A DNA stretch of 19,048 bases from positions 1 through 19,048 of the forward strand of contig DXDO01000134.1 in assembly GCA_019115425.1 (NCBI GenBank). Reading direction: 5' to 3'. Both the position numbers and the translations under genes were made by a program. The stretch is from Candidatus Agathobaculum merdigallinarum. Its GTDB lineage: Bacteria > Bacillota > Clostridia > Oscillospirales > Butyricicoccaceae. Below are positions 6,586 through 13,687 of this stretch, piece after piece (the first letter of the stretch is position 1; each line of letters begins with the position of its first letter). A model generated the notes under the pieces. The model ran no database searches and had not been told where the DNA came from. It was given only the letters and a program-made list of their open reading frames with translations.

Positions 6586-7089
6586 GTGAGTGTGATGAGC
6601 AGAACAAAAGCAAGAGAGATCGCCCTGCACTTGGTTTTTGAAATGGGGTTTCAGCAGTTCGCAGATGAAAACCTGAACGACCGTCTGGACGAAAGCATTA
6701 TGGCTTCGATCAGCGGCGAGATCGCGCTGTATGCGGGAAAGCTGACAGAACAGCAGACACAGTACATCCGCTCGGTCGTGGGGGGCGTCGCCAGTCATCT
6801 GGACGAACTCGATCAGACCATCGAGACCTATGCAAAGGGCTGGAAACTCAGCCGCTTGTCCCGCATGACGACAGCGGTGCTGCGCCTTGCAATTTATGAA
6901 ATGCGCCATGTGGAAGATGTGCCGGTCGGTGTGGCCATTAACGAAGCGGTCGAGCTGGCCAAGGTATATGATACGGACGAAGCTGCGTCCTTCATCAACG
7001 GCGTGCTGGGTTCGGTGGCGCGTGCGGAATTCCCGCAGGCTGCACCCTCCGCAAAGGCGGACAAGCCCGTGGAGAAAACCGATGCCTGA
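6586..7089 (+). CDS. nusB: transcription antitermination factor NusB
   Basis: NusB binds boxA RNA with NusE (ribosomal protein S10) and promotes processive transcription of rRNA operons. The GTG at 6586 lies 9 bases after the strong site GGGGAGGA (6569-6576), better placed than the ATG at 6595. The 167-residue product has the all-helical NusB pattern: SRTKAREIALHLVFEM at the N-terminus, DQTIETYAKGWKLSRLS, VLRLAIYEM, and near the end GVAINEAVELAKVYDT with FINGVLGSV. A tail of about 22 residues rich in Ala, Lys and Pro extends beyond the usual family end. The next gene starts inside its last codons (8-base overlap). Confidence 0.95.
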   Translation: MSVMSRTKAREIALHLVFEMGFQQFADENLNDRLDESIMASISGEIALYAGKLTEQQTQYIRSVVGGVASHLDELDQTIETYAKGWKLSRLSRMTTAVLRLAIYEMRHVEDVPVGVAINEAVELAKVYDTDEAASFINGVLGSVARAEFPQAAPSAKADKPVEKTDA

Positions 7090-8020
7090 GCGTTTTCTGG
7101 GGATCGATACATCGAACTACCGCACCTCCGCCGCGGTATACGATGCGGAGAGCGGCGCATGGCGCAATGAGGGCGGACTGCTGACCGTGCCCGAGGGCGC
7201 GATCGGCCTGCGCCAGTCGGATGCGCTGTTCCAGCATACGTTGCGCCTGCATGAGAAAATCGAAGCCCTGCCGCAGGGCGAGGTGCGCGCCGTCGGTGTG
7301 AGCACCCGCCCGCGCGCGGTCGAGGGCTCGTATATGCCCTGCTTTCTGGCGGGGGAGAGCGTCGCGCGCAGCGCGGCGCATTTGCTATCTGTGCCGCTTT
7401 ACGCGGTGTCGCATCAGCAGGGGCATATTGCGGCAGCCGCGCTGAGCGCAGGCAGGCTGGAACTGCTGGACGGCACTTTTCTTGCTTGGCATCTGTCGGG
7501 CGGCACAAGCGAGCTGCTGCTGGTGAAAGCCGGCGCGGACGGCCTGCCGGACTGCACCTGCATCGGCGGCACGACTGACCTCGCCGCCGGACAGCTGATC
7601 GACCGCGCGGGCGCGCTGCTCGGTCTGCCGTTCCCGTCGGGCGCGGCGCTGGACAGGCTCGCGCTCGAAGCCGAGCCGGAAAAGGGATACCGCCCCAAGG
7701 TGACGGACTGCCGGTTTTCGCTCTCCGGTATGCAGAATCAGGTGGAAAACAAGTTTAAGTCTGTCGAACCCGCGCAGATGGCGCGGTTCACGCTCGAAAC
7801 GGTTGCCAACGCAGTCGTCAAGGCGACCGAGCAGGCCAGACAGAAGTACGACTGCCCGATTCTGTGCGCGGGCGGCGTAATGGCGAGCGAAATCATCCGC
7901 GCGCGTATGCGCGCGGCCTTCGGCGATGCCGTCAGTTTTGCGGAACCCGTGCTGTCGGGCGATAATGCGGTCGGTGCAGCGGTGCTCGCCGCGCGGCTTT
8001 ATGAAAGGGAGAAGCAGTGA
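7082..8020 (+). CDS. Kae1/TsaD-like paralogue (peptidase M22 family, function unknown)
   Basis: The ATG at 7082 follows GGAG at 7071-7074 and overlaps nusB by 8 bases. The 312-residue product has the ASKHA-type fold of TsaD: FLGIDTSNYRTSAAVYD (5-21), the metal-ligand motif HQQGH (His111, His115), HLSGGTSELLLV, and DLAAGQLIDRAG; CAGGVMAS and SGDNAVGAA close it. It is shorter than true TsaD (about 335-345 residues) and the conserved positions differ (HQQGH, WHLSGGTSE). Clostridia commonly carry such a second copy beside xseA. The genuine TsaD, which makes the t6A tRNA base with TsaBE, is likely elsewhere. The old name O-sialoglycoprotein endopeptidase is not supported. The stop overlaps the xseA GTG by 4 bases. 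Confidence 0.82.
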   Translation: MPERFLGIDTSNYRTSAAVYDAESGAWRNEGGLLTVPEGAIGLRQSDALFQHTLRLHEKIEALPQGEVRAVGVSTRPRAVEGSYMPCFLAGESVARSAAHLLSVPLYAVSHQQGHIAAAALSAGRLELLDGTFLAWHLSGGTSELLLVKAGADGLPDCTCIGGTTDLAAGQLIDRAGALLGLPFPSGAALDRLALEAEPEKGYRPKVTDCRFSLSGMQNQVENKFKSVEPAQMARFTLETVANAVVKATEQARQKYDCPILCAGGVMASEIIRARMRAAFGDAVSFAEPVLSGDNAVGAAVLAARLYEREKQ

Positions 8021-9291
8021 GTACGGTATATTCTGTTACCAGGCTGAACAACGAGATCAAGGATCTGCTGGACGCGGTGCCGGGCTACCGCAATCTGCTG
8101 GTGCAGGGCGAGATCTCGAACTATAAGGCGCACTCGTCCGGCCATCACTATATGACGCTCAAGGACGAAGGCGCGGCGATCAACGCGGTCATGTTCCGGT
8201 CGGACGCCATGCGGCTCAAATTCCGTCTGGAAAACGGCATGAAGGTGATCGTGCGGGCACGCGTCAGTTCGTTTCCGCGTACAGGGCAGGTGCAGCTCTA
8301 TATTTCTGAGGTCATACCGGACGGTGCAGGCGCATTAAACCTTGCGTTTGAGCAGCGGAAAAGCAAGCTGCAGGCCGAAGGTCTGTTTGATCCGGCGCAC
8401 AAAAAGCCCATCCCATCCTGTCCGCAGCGCATCGCGCTCGTCACTTCGCCGACCGGCGCGGCGGTGCGCGATATGATCCGTATTCTGGGGCGGCGCTGGC
8501 CCTTGGCCAAAGTCACGCTATACCCCGCGCAGGTGCAGGGACAGGGCGCGGCGGAGAGCATTGCCTGCGCGCTCATGCTGGCAAACGCCGTGGGCGAGGC
8601 GGATGTGATTCTGTGCGGTCGCGGCGGCGGATCAATGGAGGATTTATGGGCGTTTAACGAGGAAGTCGTCGCACGGGCGATTTACGACTCGGATATCCCG
8701 GTGATCTCGGCGGTCGGCCATGAGCCGGACGTGACCATTGCGGACTTTGTCGCCGACCTGCGCGCGCCCACGCCCTCCGGTGCAGCCGAGCTCGCCGTGC
8801 CCGACAGGGCGGAATACGCACTTTCCGTGCGTACGCTGGATACACGTCTGCGCACGGCGGCGCATAAGCAGCTGCAAGCGCGGCAGCAGCGTTTGACCAC
8901 CTTGCAGGAGCGGTTGGAACTGCGCACGCCTGCGAGTTATATCGCGGAAAAGAGGCTGCTGCTCGACCAGATGACCGACCGGCTGTGCGCCGCGCTGCCC
9001 GCGCGTCTGACACGCGAGGGACAAAAGTTGACCGTGCTGCGGCAGCGTCTGCTTGCGGCGGGACAGAGCGGCCTGCACAAGCGCCGCCTGCGCTTTGCGC
9101 AGACTGTCGCCACGCTGGATGCGATCAGCCCGCTGCGCGTGCTCGCCCGCGGCTACGCGGTCGCGACCAAGGGCAAACGCGGCGCGGTGGTGACCGATGC
9201 GGCGGCGCTGGGGGAAGGCGATACGCTGCACATCCGATTTGCCAAAGGCGCGGCGAACTGCCGCGTGACCGATACCGAGGAGGAAGCATAA
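8017..9291 (+). CDS. xseA: exodeoxyribonuclease VII large subunit
   Basis: Exonuclease VII degrades single-stranded DNA from both ends in repair. The 424-residue product begins with an OB-fold DNA-binding domain (about 1-105: VYSVTRLNNEIKDLL, VQGEISNYKAHSSGHHYMTL). The catalytic region includes IALVTSPTGAAVRDM, GRGGGSMEDLWAFN and the conserved SAVGHEPDVTIADFVADLRAPTP segment. A long coiled coil that binds XseB follows, ending with a short beta domain containing SPLRVLARGYAV. The GTG at 8017 shares the GTGA overlap with the preceding stop, so translation is coupled. xseB starts on the very next base after its stop. Confidence 0.97.
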   Translation: MSTVYSVTRLNNEIKDLLDAVPGYRNLLVQGEISNYKAHSSGHHYMTLKDEGAAINAVMFRSDAMRLKFRLENGMKVIVRARVSSFPRTGQVQLYISEVIPDGAGALNLAFEQRKSKLQAEGLFDPAHKKPIPSCPQRIALVTSPTGAAVRDMIRILGRRWPLAKVTLYPAQVQGQGAAESIACALMLANAVGEADVILCGRGGGSMEDLWAFNEEVVARAIYDSDIPVISAVGHEPDVTIADFVADLRAPTPSGAAELAVPDRAEYALSVRTLDTRLRTAAHKQLQARQQRLTTLQERLELRTPASYIAEKRLLLDQMTDRLCAALPARLTREGQKLTVLRQRLLAAGQSGLHKRRLRFAQTVATLDAISPLRVLARGYAVATKGKRGAVVTDAAALGEGDTLHIRFAKGAANCRVTDTEEEA

Positions 9292-9528
9292 ATGGCCGAA
9301 AAGACGTTTGAAAGCCAGATGGAGCGGCTGGAGGAGATCGTCCGCCTGCTGGAAAAGGGCGAAGCGCCGCTGAATGAGAGCATGAAGCTGTTTGAAGAGG
9401 GCACCAAGCTGTCCGCCGCGCTCGGTAAACTGCTCGACAAGGCGGAGCAGAAGGTGACCGTCATGCAGGAGAACATGCAGGGCGAGCTGCTCGAGCAGCC
9501 GTTCGACGCGGAGGAGGCGGGAAAATGA
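9292..9528 (+). CDS. xseB: exodeoxyribonuclease VII small subunit
   Basis: The 78-residue product is the usual size of XseB, a two-helix protein; several copies coat the XseA coiled coil to form active exonuclease VII. Family signature: TFESQMERLEEIVRLLEKGE followed by PLNESMKLFEEGTKLS. The ATG at 9292 follows the xseA stop with no gap and has GAGGAGG about 8 bases upstream. It ends in an ATGA overlap with ispA, so the three genes are translationally linked. Confidence 0.97.
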   Translation: MAEKTFESQMERLEEIVRLLEKGEAPLNESMKLFEEGTKLSAALGKLLDKAEQKVTVMQENMQGELLEQPFDAEEAGK

Positions 9529-10409
9529 CCTTTACAGAGCAGCTGAAAGCGGATATCGCTTTGATCGAGCCTGCCCTCGAAAAATACCTGTCCCGCGAGA
9601 CAGGCGAGGGCTACGACCGCATCTTTGAGGCCGCGAAATACTCCGCCATGGCGGGCGGCAAGCGTTTGCGGCCGGTGATCGTGCTGGAGTTCTGCCGCCT
9701 GTGCGGCGGGGACGTGGAGAAGACGCTTCCTTTCGCGTGCGCGCTTGAGATGATTCACACCTATTCGCTGATCCATGACGACCTGCCGTGCATGGATAAC
9801 GACGACCTGCGCCGCGGCCGCCCGACCTGCCACAAGGCGTTTGACGAGGCGACCGCCGTGCTTGCGGGCGACGGGCTGCTGACCGCGGCATTTGAGACCG
9901 CGTCCGCCGCTGAGGGACTGCCCGCGGAAACGGTGCTGCGGTGTATCCGTATCCTCGGCCGCGCGGCGGGCATGAACGGTATGATCGCCGGACAGGTGCT
10001 CGACATGGGCGCGGAGCACCGGAAGATCACGCTCGACGAACTGCGCCTGCTGCAAAGCCTCAAGACCGGCTGCCTGCTGTGGGCGGCGTGCGAGCTGGGC
10101 TGCACCGCCGCAGGCAGGGACGATCCGGATACGCTCGCCAAAGCACACGCTTATGGGGAAAAACTCGGTCTGGCGTTCCAGATTCAGGACGATATTCTGG
10201 ATATCGAGGGCGACGCGCAGGTGCTCGGCAAGACCACCGGTAAGGATGCGCGCGATGAGAAATCCACCTTCCCGTCGCTTCTGGGGCTGGAGGAGTGCCG
10301 CCGGCTGGCGGACAGCCTGACCGAAGAGGCAGCCCAGGCGGTTTCCGGCATGGAGGGCAGCGGCTTTTTGGCAGAGCTCGCCCGCAGCCTGACAGGGCGC
10401 ACAAATTAA
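9525..10409 (+). CDS. ispA: polyprenyl (farnesyl) diphosphate synthase
   Basis: This cytosolic enzyme joins isopentenyl and dimethylallyl diphosphate to farnesyl (or geranyl) diphosphate for quinone, undecaprenyl and other isoprenoids. The 294 residues contain AMAGGKRLRP (41-50), the first aspartate-rich motif DDLPCMD (85-91), RRGRPT, and the second motif DDILD (222-226). The two residues between the two halves of the first motif (DDxxxxD) are typical of short-chain bacterial enzymes. The ATG overlaps the xseB stop (ATGA), after GGAGGAGG. It supplies the product pathway that dxs, two genes downstream, starts; the gene for the OLE RNA follows 60 bases later. Confidence 0.96.
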   Translation: MTFTEQLKADIALIEPALEKYLSRETGEGYDRIFEAAKYSAMAGGKRLRPVIVLEFCRLCGGDVEKTLPFACALEMIHTYSLIHDDLPCMDNDDLRRGRPTCHKAFDEATAVLAGDGLLTAAFETASAAEGLPAETVLRCIRILGRAAGMNGMIAGQVLDMGAEHRKITLDELRLLQSLKTGCLLWAACELGCTAAGRDDPDTLAKAHAYGEKLGLAFQIQDDILDIEGDAQVLGKTTGKDARDEKSTFPSLLGLEECRRLADSLTEEAAQAVSGMEGSGFLAELARSLTGRTN

Positions 10410-10431
10410 AACGAATTTTTATGCAGTTTTC

Positions 10432-10460
10432 TTGAATAACCGATGGATTTGTGTTAAAAT
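10432..10460 (+). promoter_or_regulatory. promoter of the OLE RNA gene
   Basis: TTGAAT (10432-10437) and TAAAAT (10455-10460) are 17 bases apart, and TGT precedes the -10 box (extended -10). The expected transcription start near 10467 falls 2-3 bases before the outer helix of the RNA, so the RNA can be made separately from the upstream genes. Confidence 0.7.
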
Positions 10461-10467
10461 AACAAAT

Positions 10468-11131
10468 AAGTGGCGCAGTATCCTAGTCAGCGCATACGAT
10501 TCCCAGGACGGGCCTAAAAATCCGTAGAAGGGCATATCGATGAAGTCTCTGGTGTTTGCTTCTTACGCCCAGTTTGGGGTGGATGCTGGAGGTTAAGGCT
10601 CGAGGGCGCGCTTCAATGGCATGAAGTACCGACCCTCCCGCCGTGGAGACCTGTATGCGTGGGGCACCTATAACATCGACCCGATTGATGGATGCTCTAC
10701 GGTGCAGGATGAAACCTGCAATGCGGTGCGGCGCGGCTGCGCGTGTTCTCCCGCCTGCCCGGAAACGGTGCAGGAAAATGGGCGGCGCGCAGGAGCAAAG
10801 TGCTGTGTGCAGTGTAGCCTGCCTTGCGTGGTTATGGTGGATATCGTATCCGCCCACGGCTTCCCGGCCAGGAAACCGCGGGAATTGACGGTTGAAACCA
10901 TAGCTGCAAAAGAGGCTAAGAATCGTGTTGCCTGCAGTGGAAAACACCTAGGCTGTTCTTAAACGAGGCAGATTGAGGATTGCAGTGCGGACTCAGTGGC
11001 AATTCGGTCCCGGTGATGGTAACATCCCGGCGCGGACTTTAATGGGAAATCCCCACGACGGCGACGCGTGGCAGTCCGCGGGGAAAGCCAACCGAACCTC
11101 AAGCCGCAAGATTTACTCAGTCTGCCGCCAC
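10468..11131 (+). ncRNA. ole: OLE RNA (ornate large extremophilic RNA)
   Basis: This 660-base stretch between ispA and a membrane-protein gene followed by dxs has no credible coding frame but is full of pairing. The two ends pair: GTGGCG and CAG (10470-10478) with CTG and CGCCAC (11122-11131). Other helices: GAGGG/CCCTC (10602/10633) enclosing CTTC/GAAG (10611/10623); TGCAGG/CCTGCA (10703/10715); GGATA/TATCC (10839/10847); TTCGGT/ACCGAA (11003/11091), which encloses a CCGG-GATG hairpin capped by a GUAA tetraloop (11010-11030) and the perfect 8-bp CGCGGACT/AGTCCGCG (11031/11073). Size, position and the adjacent OapA-like gene fit OLE RNA, which with OapA forms a membrane ribonucleoprotein tied to Mg2+, cold and alcohol tolerance in Bacillus halodurans. 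Ends are estimated from promoter and outer helix. Identity rests mainly on context; a covariance search (Rfam OLE) would settle it. Confidence 0.88.
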
Positions 11132-11149
11132 TTTATCATTATAAAATTC

Positions 11150-11170
11150 GCTCGGAACCGCTTTCCGGGC
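11150..11170 (+). other. hairpin between OLE RNA and oapA
   Basis: GCTCGGAA (11150-11157) pairs with TTCCGGGC (11163-11170), 8 bp with one G-U, loop CCGCT. No U-run follows, so it is not a terminator; it may mark the 5' part of the oapA message or an RNA-processing boundary. Confidence 0.45.
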
Positions 11171-11196
11171 GCTGACGATACGGGGAGTTTGGTTTT

Positions 11197-11787
11197 TTGG
11201 ATACGTCCGACAAACAGAAGAAAAAGGCGCAGCCGCCGCAAAAGCCGCGGCTGATTGATACCAGATGGGTGACTGTCATCATGCCGGTGAGCTTTGTGCT
11301 TTCGGTTGGCATGAGTTATCTGTCCAACGAGGCGCTGAACAGCGCGGGCACGCTGCTGTCCTTTGTGGTGCTGTTCTTTTTTATTGCGCTTGGCATCGTA
11401 TTCGATATGATCGGCATTGCCGCGGCCTCAGGCACGGAAAAAGAGTTCCATTCTATGGCTGCGCACAAGGTGCGCGGTGCAAAGGAAGCCGTGTGGATGC
11501 TGCGCAACGCAGAAAAGGTCTCCAACATCTGCAATGATGTCGTGGGCGATATCTGCGGTATCATTTCGGGTGCAACCGGTGCGCTGATCGTGGCTAATAT
11601 CACGACAGGCATGAGTGGGCCTATGGTGGTGGTGATCTCGCTGCTTGTCACCGGTATGGTCTCCGCGCTGACGATCGGCGGCAAGGCTGCGGGTAAAGGC
11701 GTAGCGATGGCGTTCAGCAGCAAGGTGCTTGCGCTGTGCGGGCGGCTGCTTTCCGTGCTGCCGTTCTCGTTTGACGCCAAAAAATGA
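11197..11787 (+). CDS. oapA: OLE-associated membrane protein OapA
   Basis: The start is TTG at 11197, 9 bases after CGGGGAG (11181-11187). The 196-residue product has a charged Lys/Pro/Gln N-terminus (about 1-22), two hydrophobic segments (about 25-45 and 50-75), a central soluble part with SMAAHKVRGAKEAVWMLRNA and VSNICNDVVGDICG, and two further hydrophobic segments (about 125-150 and 155-170). In OLE-bearing bacteria the gene immediately downstream of the RNA encodes a roughly 190-residue multi-pass protein that binds the RNA, as a dimer as I recall, and holds it at the membrane. The basic patches fit RNA contact. Naming rests on position and topology; I know of no single diagnostic motif. 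About 25 bases separate it from dxs. Confidence 0.85.
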   Translation: MDTSDKQKKKAQPPQKPRLIDTRWVTVIMPVSFVLSVGMSYLSNEALNSAGTLLSFVVLFFFIALGIVFDMIGIAAASGTEKEFHSMAAHKVRGAKEAVWMLRNAEKVSNICNDVVGDICGIISGATGALIVANITTGMSGPMVVVISLLVTGMVSALTIGGKAAGKGVAMAFSSKVLALCGRLLSVLPFSFDAKK

Positions 11788-11812
11788 ATGCCGTGGGGCA
11801 GAAAGAACGGAA

Positions 11813-13687
11813 ATGATGAAACGATACGGGATTTTGGACAATATCACCAGCCCCGCCGACCTGCGCGGGCTGTCATATGATACGCTGAACGTGCTGTGTG
11901 CGTCGCTGCGGGAGTTCATCGTGGATTCCGTATCGCGCACAGGAGGACATCTGGCCTCCAACCTCGGTGTGGTGGAGCTGGCGGTGGCGCTTGAGCGGGA
12001 GTTTGATTCCTCGCGCGATCGCATCATCTACGATGTAGGCCACCAGAGCTATGTGCATAAGATCCTGACCGGCCGCCGTGACCGCTTTGATACATTGCGG
12101 CAGTACGGCGGCCTTTCCGGTTTTATGAAGCCGGAGGAAAGCCCAACCGACCCCTGCGTGACCGGACATGCGTCCGATTCGGTCTCGGTTGCGCTGGGTA
12201 TGGCGCATGCGCGCACGCTCAAAAATCAGAAATACCACGTGGTTGCCGTGATTGGCGACGGCGCGCTGACCGGCGGCATGGCGTATGAGGCGTTGAGCAA
12301 CGCAGGCACCTCGGGCGAGCCGCTTCTGGTCGTGCTCAACGATAACAATATGTCCATTGCGCAGAATGTCGGCGGCCTGAGCCGTCATTTGGCGCGTCTG
12401 CGCGTCAGTCCGCAGTATCTACACGCTAAATTTCGCGTGAAGGAGCGCCTTGCGCGCATTCCGGGCGGCGCGGCGGTGTCGCGTACCATTTCGCGCGCCA
12501 AGGCGCGTATCAAGAGCTTTGTGCTGCCAAATTCGCTGTTTGAGCAGATGGGCTTCATCTATCTCGGGCCGGTGGACGGACATGACCTGAAAAGCGTGTG
12601 CGAGCTGCTCGCGCAGGCGAAAAAAATAAAAAAACCTGTGCTGCTGCATGTGATGACGCAGAAAGGGCGTGGCTATGCGCCCAGCGAGCAACAGCCGGAG
12701 AAATACCATGGCGTATCGCAATTCGATCCGGTGACCGGAGCGTTTCAGGCGGAGAAGAAAGAGGATTTCTCAGTCTGCTTTGGGCGCGAATTGTGCGCGA
12801 TGGCGGAAAAAGACGCGCGCATTTGCGCGATTACGGCGGCAATGCCGTCCGGCACGGGATTGACGCGGTTTGCATCCCGCTTCCCAAGCCGCTTTTTTGA
12901 TGTGGGCATTGCAGAGGAGCATGCGGTCGCCATGGCGGCGGGTATGGCTGCACAGGGCCTGGTGCCGGTCGTTGCGATGTACTCGACCTTTTTGCAGCGC
13001 GCCTACGACCAGCTGGTACATGACGTGGCGATCGAGGGGCTGCATGTGGTGCTGTGCGTGGACCGTGCAGGCATTGTCGGCGCGGACGGCGCAACCCACA
13101 ACGGCGTGCTGGACATTGCCTTTTTGCGCTCAATCCCGGGGATGAAGATTTTCTGCCCCTCAAATTTCAGCGAGCTTCGCAGCATGATGACGCGCGCGAT
13201 CTATCATGAGGATGGCCCTGCGGCCATCCGCTATCCACGCGGCGGAGAGGGCGCGTTTCGCCGGGACACCGCACAGGAGACGCTTGTCTGCGTGCGCGAG
13301 GCAGCGGGTCATACTTTGACGCTGCTGACGCACGGCGCGCTGGTGAATGAAGCGCTGGCTGCGGCCGAACTGCTTGAGAGCAGGCAGATCCGTGCACAGG
13401 TCTATAAGGTAAACGAATTTAGCGATGCATTGGAGCAGGCGCTTACCGAACAGAAAGACGCGCTTGCCGGCTGGTGCGTGGTGGTAGAGGACAACGTGCA
13501 GAGCGGCGGTCTCGGCGAATGGGTCGCCGCGCACCGCACGGAGCGTACCGATCTTCTGAACACCGGCGACCGTTTCCTGCCGCACGGCGGTGTAGGCGAG
13601 ATTTACCGCTGCTGCGGTATTGACGCGGAGGGAATCGCCTCATTTGTGATCAAAAACCGGAAAGGAAAGGACAACAGCCTTGGCTAA
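11813..13687 (+). CDS. dxs: 1-deoxy-D-xylulose-5-phosphate synthase
   Basis: Dxs condenses pyruvate and glyceraldehyde 3-phosphate, the first and usually limiting step of the MEP isoprenoid pathway, using thiamine diphosphate and Mg2+. The 624 residues show SNLGVVELAVAL, IYDVGHQSYVHKILTGR, the ThDP motif GDGALTGGMAYEALSNAG and NDNNMSIA, the transketolase glutamate in VGIAEEHAVAMAAGMA, and DRAGIVGADGATHNG with YPRG. The start is ATG 11813 or the adjacent ATG 11816; the ribosome binding site (GGAA or AGAAAG) is weak in both cases. Its end overlaps tlyA by 8 bases. Together with ispA it makes this an isoprenoid-precursor locus. Confidence 0.96.
   Translation: MMKRYGILDNITSPADLRGLSYDTLNVLCASLREFIVDSVSRTGGHLASNLGVVELAVALEREFDSSRDRIIYDVGHQSYVHKILTGRRDRFDTLRQYGGLSGFMKPEESPTDPCVTGHASDSVSVALGMAHARTLKNQKYHVVAVIGDGALTGGMAYEALSNAGTSGEPLLVVLNDNNMSIAQNVGGLSRHLARLRVSPQYLHAKFRVKERLARIPGGAAVSRTISRAKARIKSFVLPNSLFEQMGFIYLGPVDGHDLKSVCELLAQAKKIKKPVLLHVMTQKGRGYAPSEQQPEKYHGVSQFDPVTGAFQAEKKEDFSVCFGRELCAMAEKDARICAITAAMPSGTGLTRFASRFPSRFFDVGIAEEHAVAMAAGMAAQGLVPVVAMYSTFLQRAYDQLVHDVAIEGLHVVLCVDRAGIVGADGATHNGVLDIAFLRSIPGMKIFCPSNFSELRSMMTRAIYHEDGPAAIRYPRGGEGAFRRDTAQETLVCVREAAGHTLTLLTHGALVNEALAAAELLESRQIRAQVYKVNEFSDALEQALTEQKDALAGWCVVVEDNVQSGGLGEWVAAHRTERTDLLNTGDRFLPHGGVGEIYRCCGIDAEGIASFVIKNRKGKDNSLG

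Noticed and set aside
10483..10962. Open frames of about 80-150 codons inside the OLE region on both strands
   Set aside because: Low-complexity or Cys/Arg-rich products without family likeness, no well-placed ribosome binding sites, and the DNA is better explained by extensive RNA pairing.
10468..11131. Group II intron, tmRNA, RNase P RNA or a large riboswitch
   Set aside because: There is no intron-encoded protein or domain V pattern, no tag-peptide or tRNA-like ends, and the operon context matches OLE RNA instead.
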